64,000 bases of DNA from Omphiscola glabra (Eukaryota > Mollusca > Gastropoda > Lymnaeidae). Positions within the stretch are counted from its first letter, which is position 1. The number at the start of each line of letters is the position of its first letter. Of the stretch, positions 12,340-25,254 are shown one piece after another. The notes below the pieces were generated by a model. That model saw only the letters and a list, made by a program, of their open reading frames with translations, was not told where the DNA came from and searched no databases. The DNA lies in contig OZ024807.1 in NCBI GenBank assembly GCA_964017045.1, positions 4,588,481 through 4,652,480 on the forward strand. The letters run 5' to 3'. Position numbers and translations under genes: made by a program.

Positions 12340-12435
12340 AAGGATACATTTAGGGTTCAGGTTAGGTTTAGGGATACATTTAGGGTTCAAGTTTGGTTTA
12401 GGGATACATTTAGGGTTCAGGTTATGTTTAGTGAC
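12340..12435 (+). repeat. Telomere-like minisatellite (TTTAGGGTTCAGGTTAGG type)
   Basis: About three copies of a 30-36-bp unit containing GGGATACATTTAGGGTTCAG. Related arrays occur at 26,920-27,040 (inverted) and 32,840-33,040. It sits next to a segment with 'AAAATGGCAGC', and the 26.9-kb copy also lies close to a 'GCCGCCATCTTGG' segment. Shared flanks argue for spread by a mobile element rather than telomere capture. Confidence 0.8.
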
Positions 12436-14181
12436 AGTGATAGTTACAGTTGTGGAAACCAAAATGGCAGCAGTGTGGTATGTCATGGCACCAATTATCT
12501 GCATTTACCACAAATTTAAATTAATCTCCCATCAAATTAAGGTTCTGATACCTAGGCCTACTATTTTTCAATCGCAATTGTTGTTATCTCTGTAGTCTTT
12601 AAGTCAAGAAATTATTTAACCCAATCATGCAGCCCGGCTGTTTTGAGTGGCAATGTAATCATAATGTATTAAGTAATTAATTTTAATTAATCATTTAATG
12701 TTAAACATATTAATTTAATTGATGTTTAAAGTAGAAGGCATAATAGCTTAATTAATGTTATTAAGTGAGACAGAATAGACTGCATAATCACTGATCAGTA
12801 AACATCAACTGCCCTAAAAAATTAAACTAGTTATCTTAGTTTATTCTTAGTAGTTATTAATATTTTAGTAAAAGTAGTTAGTTAGTACATTCTAGTAACT
12901 GGCATATGCCTACTAATTTTTGTCTCATACTAGTTACCTGTAATAATTTAATAATTACTATTCAAAGTACCTACTTGTCTAGTTGCTATGTAATTGGTAT
13001 TATTTCTCCTCTCAAGATTTTCAAGTTTGTAACTCAAATCAAACTAAACATAAAAAAATTGCTTGCATTTGTTGCAGTTTAAGATTTGATCAGGAACATT
13101 CTAAACAAACTAAAATAGTAAAATATCATTTAATTTAAGGGAATGTAAATACTTTTACATTGTGCATTGTAGAATACTAAATTGAGTAAATATTGAATAG
13201 CTTAATTTTTAATTTAATAATCAAATCCTAATTAACTGATGATGCCTATCCTCTAGACTTTCTACACACTACAATGCATAATTTTCCATCACTAAAATAG
13301 TACAGTACAACCAACTAACTTTTACTTGGTAATTTGAACATTACTGCAAATTATCTTTATGGTGAACAAAATTATTTTGGAAAAGTTATTCAAACCGGAA
13401 AAGAATTCTTTATCACTAGGAGAAGCTAATAACACGTTATTTTTGTTTTCTTTTCTAAAAACTTTTGGTTTAAAAGAGTTCTCAATTAGAGGCAACTCAA
13501 AAAATTATTTTGTCCATCAAGGTAACAGCAGTTAGTTCCCATAGTTTCGTTAAGAACTAGGAACGGCAACCAAATTAATACGATCTTTAACCAAGGTGAC
13601 AATAGTTAAGTTTCTTGAATCGAAATAATATTATAATAAAAGGGATGCTATCGCTATCGTCTTTAAAAAACCGTGTTTATTTTAATTGTTGCTTCCCTTT
13701 GACCACATTTCACAAAATCGAGGAAAAAGCCATTTCATACATTATATATAGTTCAGTAACGCTTTTACGCTAAATCTAATTTTATTTGTGCACGTTTTTT
13801 TTTTTCTGTAAGTAATTTTATATTTTAAAACATTTACGATACTACTTAATGTACATTTTAATAAATGTATATGACTTTTATGCTAATAAAGATAATTTTT
13901 CTGGGATAACCTGTACATTGTTATAAATTCAATTGTTTCTTTTTTAGTTGTAAAATTGATTTTAATGATTTTAGATGCATGGTTTTTTTTATATGTTGAT
14001 AAGAAAATATTAAACACTGAGCTTTTTATTTCATATATTTATAATTAAATTGATGGGAACTTTATGGTAACAGAGCTTTCCCCCCCATGATTGTTTAAAG
14101 TAAATTTTTTTAATTTTATAAGTCAGGTTATTTTGTACCTTACTAGTAAGGTCAGGGACTTTTTCATTCTTAGCATTAACA
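12436..14181. other. AT-rich stretch, nothing recognised
   Basis: Strong AT richness and short homopolymers. No gene or element is supported. Confidence 0.6.
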
Positions 14182-14339
14182 GACCGGTTTACTCTTACGA
14201 TTTTGGCATACAATGTATGATTTTGAGGTGTATACATTAAATATACTGTCTGTTTATTTTTTTACTATTAAGATAATGTGTTGAACTATTTTGTGATGAT
14301 ATTGTGCGATTTTAAGAGTTTGAGGGTAAACAGGTCTGC
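14182..14339 (+). mobile_element. Small MITE, copy 2 of 3
   Basis: Left end AGACCGGTTTACTCTTACGA, right end GAGGGTAAACAGGTCT. These are imperfect inverted termini of about 20-30 bp. 'GCATT' occurs just outside both ends and may be part of a target-site duplication. The interior matches the reverse complement of copies 1 and 3. Confidence 0.72.
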
Positions 14340-15496
14340 ATTGAAAACAATTACTAACCCTTGAATTGAGGAGATATTGCTTAACCAACCTTGCCGGGAA
14401 TCATTCAATCAAGCTCTCGTAGAGAGTTCAAATGTTACTTTTTTTCATTTAAAGATTTTGATAACGGTAAAATGGATGATTCTAGAGCTTTATACTTATA
14501 AAATGGAAAAATTCTCATCCAATTCTTTCAGTACCGTATTCTAATAATCATGGCAAATCAAAAGCCCAATGTGAACACAAACTTTTCATTGATACAAACT
14601 GTTTTTCGTGAAAATAAATCTCATGCTTTAGTGAGACTATTTTATTTTGCTCTTTGAAAATTGTTTTGAATAGTCCTAAATAGAAATCTTTTGAAGAGAG
14701 AGTATTTTTATAAGTATTTAATGGCTTCAATGGGATATCCACAACACTTTTGTTTTTAAATTCACACCTCTCCAAAATCCATGGCTTGTCATAGGTGAAA
14801 CTTAGAATTTTGTTCTCATGTGCTTTTGTTAATTCATTCATTCAGTCAAAGCCCCTTCTTGTCCATTCACTATAAACTATAGTTCTCAGGACATTCTATA
14901 TTAGTGTTGTAATAAACATAATTTTATTGTTATGCTTTCCATTCAGTGTTTCACATCATCTTAGTCACTTGTACAGTGATTTCTTTGTGATGTTAATGTC
15001 ACTAGTGATAGCATTGTTAGTCACTTGTCTAGTTATGTCACCAGTAATTTGTTTGCTAGTCCTTTTTCAAGTGATGTTTGAAATGAATGTACAAGTTGAC
15101 ACATTGTCTAGTGATGTTTGAAATGAATGCACAAGTTGAATCATTGTCTAGTGATGCTATTAAAATTATTTCAAATGTAAGTTAATATTTTAATCAAGTG
15201 GTCAAGGTAATACATTTTGTCAGTCTTCAGGTTAAGACAGGTTAGGGTAATTAAAAAGTCTATGTTATTAGTTTTTGTAAATGGTGGAGCAGCACACTCA
15301 TACAGCAAGGACATTGCTTTGAATTACAAATAAAAAATAGTGTAGGTTTAAAACCAGTAAGGTTAAAGTATGAGTCATTGAAAAAATGAACAGGTTGATT
15401 AAAAAGTCAAAAAATTTAGTTGTGGGTTAGTAGAAATTTATTTGATTAATAATTTGGTAAACTTGTTTACTTGGGTTGAGACATTCAGTTTCTGGT
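14340..15496. other. No supported gene
   Basis: A 97-codon minus-strand frame (14,548-14,841) has no recognisable domain. 14,950-15,170 contains loosely repeated TAGTCACTTGT/TAGTGATG motifs, possibly an eroded array. Confidence 0.5.
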
Positions 15497-15850
15497 GGCA
15501 GTCAAGTTGGTGTGGTGTACATTAAGGTATCAGCCAAGATGGTGTGGTGCACATTGGGGTGTCAGCCAAGATAATGTAGTGTACATTCAGGTGTCAGCCA
15601 AGTTGGTGTGGTGCACATTCAGGTGTCAGCCAAGTTGGTGTGGTCTACATTAAGGTATCAGCCAGGATGGTGTGGTGCACATTGGGGTGTCAGCCAAGAT
15701 AATGTAGTGCACATTGGGGTGTCAGCCAAGATGGTGTAGTGTACATTCAGGTGTCAGCCAAGTTGGTGTGGTGTACATTGGGGTGTCAGCCAAGATTTGT
15801 ACATTCAGGTATCAGCCAAGATGATGTGGTGTACATTCAGCTGTCAGCCA
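15497..15850. repeat. 32-bp minisatellite, about 10 copies
   Basis: The unit starts GCCAAGATGGTGTGGTGCAC and ends ATTGGGGTGTCA. Two or three unit variants (ATTAAGGTATCA, ATTCAGGTGTCA) alternate. Confidence 0.92.
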
Positions 15851-15997
15851 AAAATCTATGGTATAGAGTTACTGAAGCGTCTTGGATTCCACTGTCAATT
15901 CACTTGTCATTTGTGTAGAATGTGTTAACCTGGAAGTGAAAAAACAAAATATTACAATCCAATTATTTAATGTTCCTTTAAATTTTTTTTTATCTAC

Positions 15998-16065
15998 TTC
16001 ATCTGCTTCAAGGACTTTGTCTACTTCAAGGACTTCATCTACTTCAAGGACTTCATCTACTTCAC
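15998..16065. repeat. 18-bp short tandem repeat
   Basis: TCTACTTCAAGGACTTCA is repeated about 3.7 times. In the frame at 15,882-16,109 it encodes a TSRTSS-type run, but nothing else in that frame supports a gene. Confidence 0.85.
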
Positions 16066-16267
16066 TTTTTCTGCAAGACTCATTGAAGATGAAAATATGT
16101 GTTCATTAATGTTACATGTAAAACAAAGACTGTATTGTCCAAATTAAAGTTATGCATCTGAAAAAAAACACTATAAGAAAATAAGAATGAGTCAAACAAA
16201 AGAAAAAAAGGTACTCCTATACTATGATGAACTCATAAGAAAATGTGGTTTTTATTTTGAATACATA

Positions 16268-16472
16268 AAAGCACAGGGAAGTGGAAGGAAATATACAGCA
16301 AAGGGTAGTGGAAGAAACTATAAAGCAAAGGTTAGTGTAAGGAAATATATAGCATAGGATAGGGGAAGGAAATATAAAGCACAGGGTGGGGGAGGAAATA
16401 TAAAGCAGAGGGTAGGGGAAGGAAATATAAATTACAGTGAAGGGGGGAGAAAATTTAAAGCACAGGGTGGTG
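16268..16472. repeat. 27-bp minisatellite, about 7.5 copies
   Basis: The unit is close to GCACAGGGTAGGGGAAGGAA plus ATATAAA. Copies are diverged. The strand is strongly purine-rich. Confidence 0.9.
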
Positions 16473-16945
16473 GAAAACCTTTCAGCTAATGACAAATATT
16501 GTCAGCTCTCATTATTTAAATTTTTGTTTGTTTATTTTCAGTGTTTTCACAATTTTACCCAAATTTTTTTTGTTTTTGCTTATAGATAGTATGGGTCTTC
16601 CAGTACACCCTGGTTGAGATCCCCTGTTATTAGTGCATATATGTTGATAGGAAGATAACTGATAACAAAGTTACAGACCATGTATTTGAAAATAACAAAA
16701 AACGAGAATTAGCAAAGGGTTATTTTAAAATTAAGACAAGAATACTTTAGCAATGCCAAAACTCACAAGCCTTCAAATTTCCTATACATTTTTATGTTTT
16801 GTGCAACTGCAATTTTGTAAAAGAATTTGTAACGGAAAAAAAGCATCTCATAAAGAGAAGCTTATACTGTGCTACTAATTTAATGATTTTTAATATAAAT
16901 TTAAAAAAATGAAAATAAATCATAAATGTGAAATGATGTCTGGAC

Positions 16946-17055
16946 ATTAATTGTAAGATCACCTGACCTGTCATTAAATGTAAGATAACTTGACTTGTCA
17001 TTAAATGTAAAATTACTTGACATGTCATTAAATTTAAAATTACTTGAACTGTATT
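16946..17055. repeat. 27-bp minisatellite, about 4 copies
   Basis: The unit resembles ATTAAATGTAAGATAACTTG plus ACTTGTC, with substitutions in each copy. Confidence 0.88.
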
Positions 17056-17252
17056 TCAAGTAAAACAAACATTTTAAAAATATTATTACATATATTACTA
17101 AATGTGCGTTCTAAACAAACCCAAAAACTTAAAAATAACACTAAAAGCGTGAAGCCCTGTAAGATGCAGGGTGTGCCCATGCTTTAAGAATGCACTGCCA
17201 AAAGATACATATATTTTACAAATATATATTTATAGTATAGGTAGTCCAAACA

Positions 17253-17273
17253 GGGGGGGGGGGGGGGGGGGGG
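17253..17273. repeat. Poly-G run of about 20 bases
   Basis: An uninterrupted G tract in AT-rich DNA. Several similar runs occur in the window (about 5,537, 37,260, 41,160 and 62,748 for G; 2,022, 2,273 and 31,857 for C). Confidence 0.95.
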
Positions 17274-17449
17274 AGTCTTTTCCCTTATTTTCATTGTTTT
17301 TTTAGTTTTATTTTTGACTCACTTGTACTAATTCTACACAAATAAAACTAATATGAGATTAAAGTTTAACACTTTATCTAACAAAATATGCAATTTTTAT
17401 GTGAATTAATTGTATTTTGATAATGTTTTGTATGTTTGAATAGGGTCAT

Positions 17450-19335
17450 TTCAACATTAGCTTTCAAAATTTGTCCATAAATTATTTTACTCATGTTATT
17501 CGAGCGCTCGGTGTTCCGCGCCTATCAACCGAGAAGCATAATTTTACCACCATTTAAAAGTAGGGATATTGGGCTTCGTTTCAAATATAGAAAGTTTATC
17601 TACCTTGCTTATTTCATTTTGAAAAAGACGGTTGAAAACTTTTGTATACAAAAAACGGGTGAAAACCCAGAGATATTAGAACTTTCTCTACACCGTTGGA
17701 AAGTTCAGGATTTTTACTATTTAATATCATAAGATCAAATGAGTGGGCAGGATGGGCGCAAAGCTGCGATGTTTGGCAACCAGTACCAGTGTCATGGTGG
17801 GAGCTTTTTAGCCATGTTTGAGCCTTTAATCAACAAGTAAGTAGAAGAAGTTTTCATATAATGTATTAGTCACTGAAAATGGTTAGAAGTGAGTTAAACT
17901 TAATTTAAGTTAGATGTAGTTTAACGAATCGGAGCCATTGTGAACTTGGCGGGGAGACATGTTGTCTGACAAAATGTATTTAATTGAAGACAGTCTAGCA
18001 ATAAAAAAAAAATTGATATACATGTTGTTGACATGATGTTTGATCTATTCTGGTCATTTTGTTGCTTTAAAACGATCTGTCCGATTGAGAAAATAAAAAT
18101 GGATGCTGGCCAGAAAGTATGTGGGTAGGCCGACGCAAATTATTATCTGGGGTAGGAAGCTTGAAGTGAATCAAACAATTTACGACACAAGATAATTGAA
18201 TACAAATTTGTTAGCTTAACTTAACAATTGGATGTGAATAATTTATTAAAATTCTATAAAACTTACTTCTGAGTTAGAATTGTTTCAAAATTATTTCATC
18301 TTAGACTCACCAGTACTACCTTATGTTTATTTATAAGGCCTAATGATATGGACTGAACCAGTTCTCTCATTTTGAGTCTTATCACATTACACCTATAAAT
18401 CTCAAGTTCACTTTTATTTTTAATACGTCCTAATTAACTTAAACTAGTTATTTTTGCAATATAGATGCTACACAATAGTGACTAGTTTAATATGAAGCCT
18501 TTTTTTAATGTGATTATTAAATCTAGTATCTAGTAACTATCAAAAATGGAGGAGAGGGAAGCTAGCACTTAGAGTACAGAAATCAAAGACAATGATACTA
18601 TAGAGAGAAATGTCCTGAGACTTGGACTTCTGGTAAGTAAATATTTCTATCACTTTTTAAACATACACCTTAAATTAAAATAAGAATTATGGAATCCCAG
18701 TCCCATTGAGTAATGATATACTGTACTTTAAACAATATTTTATTCTCTAAGTTTAATTGTTTATTCCACAGCGGAGAAACCAATGATGACCCTTGGTGCA
18801 ACATTGTGACTAGAGTTGAAGATTGCTATTGAAAATGCACATATCAAGCTACAAGGGAATAAGAACAACAAAAAAAAGTTAAAAATTGGTTACAGAAGCT
18901 TACCCAGACAGACATCCCCATTAGATAGACCGGGCATTTCCCAGACAATTTAATTTAAATTTATGCTAAATTGCTATATATTTTTCACGATATTCTGCAG
19001 TAATTTTTTTTATTAGTCTTGTAGTTTATAGTTAACAAATCTGACATCATATTCCTTTGATTTTATTACAATTATGTGATACCATGTATTTTCTAATCAC
19101 ATTTTTTAAACCTTAATTTTGTAAAAAAAAAAAATCGTTAAGTGGGTATTTTCAAACTTATTTTAGTGCCTGTAAATGTTTCTTGATGCTATAAAGGCAT
19201 AGTGCATGTTGTGCTGCTTAAAAGTATCTTTTATTTGATGTATGACATATAAATGTAAGTCAATGAATTTTTAAAAAATTGAAATTGTGTATTTTCTCAC
19301 TTTTGCAGTCGGAAAATAAAGACTAAAACGCAATC
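17450..19335 (+). other. Weak candidate transcribed locus
   Basis: Four signals line up on the plus strand. There is a local CpG-rich patch (TTCGAGCGCTCGGTGTTCCG). A short frame at 17,739-17,836 begins MSGQDGRKAAMFGNQYQCHG and stops at a good donor (AA|GTAAGT at 17,837). A second GTAAGT donor lies at 18,633, followed by a good acceptor (TTATTCCACAG ending 18,771). An AATAAA lies near 19,313. However, no choice of acceptor I tried joins the frames without a stop, and I recognise no domain. It could be a non-coding transcript, the 5' part of a gene with exons I cannot see, or chance. It is listed only because donor, acceptor and poly(A) signals occur in order. Confidence 0.2.
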
Positions 19336-19399
19336 TTGTTATTTTTTATTTGTTAATAACTTTTGAATTAATGGTTCTAGCAGCTTGAAAAAAAGGGCT

Positions 19400-20115
19400 T
19401 TAACCCTTTGAACCCTCGATCCCGCTTTATCGGTCTGCGCCTTAAAAATCCACAACCCGCCAGACCGATATATCGGTCTCCCATACCTTACCATAGATCG
19501 ACAGTCCGTATGTAAAATGTGCTATAAATACTGAGTTCATGGTTTATCACGTGACTTGGGAAAGGTCACAGTAATGGCCGCGCCCATGGTTGCATTGTTT
19601 TTGTTATGTTATAGTAATGTTTTTCAATGTATAGAAGTGGCGAAAATGAAATAATTACTTTTCTCAAGGACACAAACTAGAGTAGTTTTATGATAATGTA
19701 AATAATTTAGATAATATTTATTTGAAAAAGGAGTGAAATAAGTAAATAGACAATGATAGTGACGATTGATTGACTACAACTTCTAGTTCTAGTGCTATCG
19801 ATGTGTTGTTAGGGAATAAACTAAACAAGGTCTACCCCCTAGTTCTAGCCTTGGCTTTTATGAAAAATCAGGGCCGTATAAATGACCTTTTACTATGACA
19901 TTTTACAACATTTCTAAGACAATTTTATTTATGTGATACATTTTATAATACTAATGGACTACTAACAGACACATTTAGATTGAAATAAATAAAATTTATT
20001 TAATTTTATAATCATTTGATTTTGTTTGTTTGTGTGTCAGTGTGTGGACATTTTTTCCCAGGAGCCCAGGGGAATGGGTATTTTAGGCCCAGGAGCCAAG
20101 GGTTCAAAGGGTTAA
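19400..20115. mobile_element. piggyBac-like MITE flanked by TTAA
   Basis: TTAA at 19,400-19,403 is followed directly by CCCTTTGAACCCT. The inverse AGGGTTCAAAGGG ends at the TTAA at 20,112-20,115. Perfect 13-bp terminal inverted repeats starting with CCC and flanked by TTAA are the signature of piggyBac-superfamily insertion. The interior has no transposase frame. It contains the perfect palindrome AGACCGATATATCGGTCT near 19,464-19,481 and a related half-site nearby. Confidence 0.82.
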
Positions 20116-21150
20116 ACATGTAAACTTTTGAGCAAGCACACCAGTTTTTGGGACTTCTAGGATTATTAGTTTAGTAGTTATGGTTCCACAAAAATGGAGG
20201 ATTCGACAAAATGAAAAATAGCCAATTTTGTATAGATTTTTATCAAATTTTTAAAACTTCATATTTATTGAGCTATTGTAACAATCCAGATATCAAAATT
20301 CGTGTATTAAAAAGTTCTATCAAGTGAGTGCTCTTAAAATAGTCTATATTTGAAAAATAAATTTTGGTTAGGACTACCTTTAAAGTTTTTAGAATCCTTT
20401 ACAATGAACATTTTTTGGCGGGCGCACACGTCTTTATTTTGCGTATTCTGAACATATCCTTGGGAATTATTTTGCACCGGGAGTGGGGGGTGGGGTGTTG
20501 GGTCTAAAGTAACTGAATAAATTTGTCTTTCTTTATATTGCATCACTTCTAACAGGCAAGATTTTTTTCACTTAAACTGAAGTTTACATTTTAATATAAT
20601 AATCAAAGGCAACATGAATCAAAATGGTCAAAGTCAATAACACAATATTTTATACATTATTTTTTTACAAGCATATTATTTTTAAACTCTAAAACATTAT
20701 TAATATATAAATGGTACAGTAAACCCTTCACCATTAACCAGAAGCGGGGCTGCTTATTTATAAGGGCAGATGTGCACAACTTAGAAGTGCCAATTATAGA
20801 TGTGCACAACTTACAGGTGTGCATAGTGGAGAAGATCTACAGTCCAAGGGTTTTAAGAGATCAATTTATGATAAAAATAATAATTTAATTGTTTTCAAAT
20901 TGACATTTCTAATAAATAAATTAGAATTATTGGTTCAATCAAATCTATTGGTGGTAATGTAAAAAAAAACAAACAACATTCATGAAATTCTATGACTTCA
21001 TCTGGTTTAAACTAAACTTTCTCACTCTTTAAAACGAATATTTCAAACGTATGTAAACCAAGATTATTCAATAATTGAAGGTAACGGGCAAACTAATGTC
21101 ATCAGCCGCCATGGTAATATAGTCGGTCTCAATGTTTTAGAGGAAGTGGG
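20116..21150. other. No supported gene
   Basis: A short duplicated motif GATGTGCACAACTTA occurs near 20,768 and 20,801. Nothing else is recognised. Confidence 0.5.
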
Positions 21151-21870
21151 TTTGAATATTGTCCGGGGTCACTCCCAGTTAGTGGTAAAACAGTTTAGGG
21201 AGTGGAGGTGTCAGCCATAAAAGAAATTAGCCATGAAAGACAATAGCCAAGCAATAAATAAGTCATAAAAAACATAAGCCAGGAAAGATATTAGCCATGA
21301 AAGACAATAGCCAAGCAATAAATAAGTCATAAAAAACATAAGCCAGGAAAGACATTAGCCATGAAAGACATTAGCCATGTAAAACATTTGAATATTGTCC
21401 GGGGTCACTCCCAGTTAGTGGTAAAACAGTTTAGGGAGTGGAGGTGTCAGCCATAAAAGAAATTAGCCATGAAAGACAATAGCCAAGCAATAAATAAGTC
21501 ATAAAAAACATAAGCCAGGAAAGACATTAGCCATGAAAGACATTAGCCATGTAAAACATTAGCCATGAAATAAATAAGTCATAAAAACATAAGCCAGGAA
21601 AGACATTAGCCATGAAAGACATTAGCCATGAAGACATTAGCCATGTAATACATTAGCCATGAAAGAAATTAGCCATGAAAGAAATTAGCCATGTAAGACA
21701 TTAGCCATGAAAGACATTAGCCATGAAAGACATTAGCCATGAAAGACATTAGCCATGTAAGACATTAGCCATGTAAGACATTAGCCATGAAAGACATTAG
21801 CCATGAAAGACATTAGCCATGTAAGACATTAGCCATGTAAGACATTAGTCATGTAAGATATAGCCATGAA
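21151..21870. repeat. 16-bp array (ATTAGCCATGAAAGAC) within a 236-bp duplication
   Basis: The array has two levels. A segment starting TTTGAATATTGTCCGGGGTC at 21,151 is repeated from 21,387 (offset 236 bp). After that the 16-bp unit ATTAGCCATGAAAGAC runs on to about 21,870 with GTAA/GAAA variants. A CCAGTTAGTGGTAAAACAGT stretch is included in both long copies. Confidence 0.92.
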
Positions 21871-22577
21871 AGACATCTCAAATAGAAAAAAGTATTTCTT
21901 GAGTTTTATATTAGTTGAAAGAACAATGTGAACTGAATAATTTATAAGTCAAAATAATATGACTTGGATATTGTAAGCAAAAAAATAAATAACCTATTTT
22001 ATTCAATGAATAAACTCACAAGTTGAGCTACATATTAGGTAAAAATATTTGTTTTTTTTAACCCCGTAACTGTCCAATCAGCCAATCATTGGCTTTTATA
22101 CCCCTTTCTGTGATGTAATGGCCAATATAATCAGCCGCTAGCAAAATCATGATTAAAAATGCACATGATTTAATGCATCATTTGTTATTGGGAAATCCCT
22201 CTAAATAAAATGAGTTTGCTTCCTATTTGCGTTACCATCTGTTAAGTAACCTGATTTTATCAGGGATTTTTGTGTGATTAATCGGGTGTGAAATTTTCTC
22301 ACATTTTTTTACCTTCATAATGTCTGATGCAGAAGAGGGTCCCCTTCTAGATTGAAAAACCAAAACAAAATTACTTTATTGGAATTCTTTCAAATGGATT
22401 AGAATGAACACAGCTATTTTAAAGATATTCTGTGTACTAGTTTATTAGCTCTAGCGGTGATGTCTCGACATAAGAGTCAGATATTGACAATTTAGCCCTA
22501 AGCTTAGTCGTATTTTACTACAGACATATTTGTTTGGGAAAGGGTGGAAATCAAACAGAAAAAGACAAAGATTGGAC

Positions 22578-22772
22578 CCCAAAGAACTACCCCACCCCAA
22601 AGACCTACCCCACCCCAAAAACCTACCCCACCCCAAAGACCTACCCCATCCCAAAGACCTACCCCACCCCACCCCAAAGACCTACCCCACCCCAAAGACC
22701 TACCCCACCCCAAAGACCTACCCCATCCCAAAGACCTACCCCACCCCAAAGACCTACCCCACCCCAAAGACC
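22578..22772. repeat. 18-bp C-rich minisatellite, about 11 copies
   Basis: The unit is CCTACCCCACCCCAAAGA. It opens all frames on both strands, giving PTPKTY-type and GWGRSL-type hexapeptides, so the several overlapping frames here are artefacts. The strand is purine/pyrimidine-skewed and may form triplex or G-quadruplex structure on the minus strand. Confidence 0.93.
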
Positions 22773-23859
22773 TTCATGTTTTTGTATGTTCTGGAGCATT
22801 AATTAATAAAAAATGGATTTAATAACTTCGGATGAAAAGGAATTTTGAACTCATTTCCTGCTTTCCCTTTGTATGACAGAAATCTGAAGGGAGGTAATGA
22901 AAAAAAGTCACCAACATCACAATTTTCAATACAAGATAAGTAACTACAATGTGACATTGCCTGAGAGAATATTGCTTCTATTATCTCACAAACTTGATTT
23001 CATGATAGTTTTACCAATTTATGGAGTATTTTGGTTGGGTTGAATTCAGAAGTTGAGTAGTACAATTTTATTCACTCTGTAAAGGTCAAGGTCAATATCA
23101 ACATACATAATATAAACACAAATTCTTTTCATACCATAAGATACTTTGTCCAATGTACTTTCAAAAATTGTCTACTTGTAAAGGCCTCTGAATTCATTTA
23201 GTCTGGGATTTTGTCATTTTTGACAAGCATATCAAAATGCTAAAAATGGCTTGATGGTACAGAAAAATGTTTTTGACGGTTATAGGGTTAAGATAACTAC
23301 CTTCTATCAATGCCTGGACAAGCTGACTACCAATCTCATCATGACATTTCTCGTACAGCCATCTTTGCTGTTCATTCAAAAGAGCTGTTCCCTGCTTCCA
23401 TCATCTTTAATCTTTCCAGTAAAAGTTTAGAAGCACTTAGGATTGATCTTTCTACATTTGGAATTAAAGAAGAAGCGTGCTAGCATAAGAATTTATTTCT
23501 ACTGAGAATTGCAGATGTTTCCTCACTAGCTGGTGATTTGATGGATTTATATTAATTGAACATTAATTCTTTTAGAAATATTTAATGTGTAGGGAACTAG
23601 GAGTACCAAAACCAAGACAGTACTTTGGACATTAGGCAGTCAGTTTATCGTGGTGACAAGACCACTTTCCATAAACAAAAATTAATACAATATTATTAAA
23701 AAAATACATTATCAAAAAATATAGATAAAGATACTTTTATTTATCAAAATAAATGGAAATTTTTTTTGATTACATTGTACATATTAATTTTCAGAACATA
23801 GAAATATATATATTGTAGCCAAGACATTTTAAAATTACAACAATTTAAACACATCTAAA
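22773..23859. other. No supported gene
   Basis: The 61-codon minus frame at 23,194-23,379 shows no domain. Otherwise AT-rich. Confidence 0.5.
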
Positions 23860-24635
23860 GTATTTCTCTAGCGTAGAAATCAACAAGTGAACGACCAACT
23901 TTCATGATTAGTCTCTTTAATCTGTCTTTCACGTCAGACGATGAATTCCCAAACCAGCGGGCAATACAGAAGTTTAGTAGGCTTCCAATTGTTGCATTGT
24001 ATAATAAGTTAATGACTTGTTTGTTTAATCGAAATCGTACATTTTTTTAAGATAAAAAAGTCTTAGGTTTACTTTTTAAACAAAATTTGGTCGTGTTCAT
24101 TCCAAGTCAGCTTATTATTAATGGTTATACCTAGATACTTATATGTGTCTGCTTCCTCTTTATTGTGATTATTGAGATCAGTCATTGGGTGATTCCAACC
24201 TCTGGAAATCGACTCGATTTCTTACATTTTTTTAGACATTCAGATGGAGAAAATTTTCATTGCACCAACTGATAAAGCTAGTAGGTTTTTGTATAAGCTT
24301 TCCCCTTAAGACATAAAGCAAATGATGGTGGTATCATCAACAAATTTAATGATTGGAACAGTGTTGCTTGGGGTCTGGGTTTTATTAATATATATTGTAC
24401 ACAGGACAGGGGTGAGAACGCAACCTTGTGGCGCCCCAGTGATTATTTCTCTAGTTAATGATAATTGGTCATTCACTTGAAATAATGTGGGCTATTTGTT
24501 AAAAAAAATTCAGTATCCTCGCCTATTTGAATTTAAACCTAATGAATAAAGCTTTTTAATCATAATGTGTGGTTGGGTAATGTTAAATGCTGATGAGAAG
24601 TCTAGGAAAAGTACCCTAGAATATTTTTAGGGCTG
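23860..24635 (-). pseudogene. LINE reverse transcriptase fragment (Rex1/CR1-like)
   Basis: The minus strand reads 'VLFLDFSSAFNITQPHIMIK' (RT block with the first catalytic Asp), 'EIITGAPQGCVLTPVLCTIY' (the P-Q-G-x-x-L-x-P-x-L block), 'IIKFVDDTTIICF' (FVDD in place of the usual F/YADD catalytic box), 'TYKYLGITINNKLTW' and 'IGSLLNFCIARWFGNSS'. Stops and frame changes separate these. The block order and wording fit the Rex1/CR1 side of the LINE tree. It is 5' and probably 3' truncated and inactive. Confidence 0.85.
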
Positions 24636-25254
24636 TCTACTGTCTAGGTGATGGTAAATAAAGTCTTTCCAATAATAGTAAGATGGCATCCTATGTAATT
24701 CTGTATGTAATGTCTTCATGTATGTAATAATACCAATAATCATAGCGTTAATATGAATTAATCTTTAAAATATTGTAAAACTTTGTAGTTTTTTGTTGCT
24801 TGAATGAAGGGAAATGAAAAAAAAACAACCTACTTCAATAGGTCTTCCTTGTCATGGAAAATGTATGAAATTTTCAATGTCTAGTTCTGACATCTTCACA
24901 GGAAGTTTTTATTGTCCATTTTGGTCATCTCCATGGCTTTCAAGCATAAATACAATCAAATTTGAGAGGAGACTCATCTGGAGGACTACAATTTTAAATA
25001 TAATTTATACTTCTAATCTAACCTTAACATTCTAATCATATATCTTGTCTAAACTTAATATTCTAATCATACAAAGCTATATTTCAAATATTTACTTTTA
25101 TAATTTATTTTTGTAAGATTTAATTATATAAACCATAGATTTAATTATATAATCCTACCACTGCAACCATAAAAAAATCTCTTATTTATACTTATAATTA
25201 AAACATTGTGAATTATTCTTTGGCAGCTGAATCTAACTCCAACATATAAAACTA

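Noticed and set aside
14548..14841. 97-codon minus frame in unique AT-rich DNA
   Set aside because: No domain, no splice context or homology that I can recall; length is within chance for 64 kb.
22451..22822. Several overlapping frames on both strands with PTPKTY or GWGRSL repeats
   Set aside because: The 18-bp unit is divisible by three and opens every frame; composition alone explains them.
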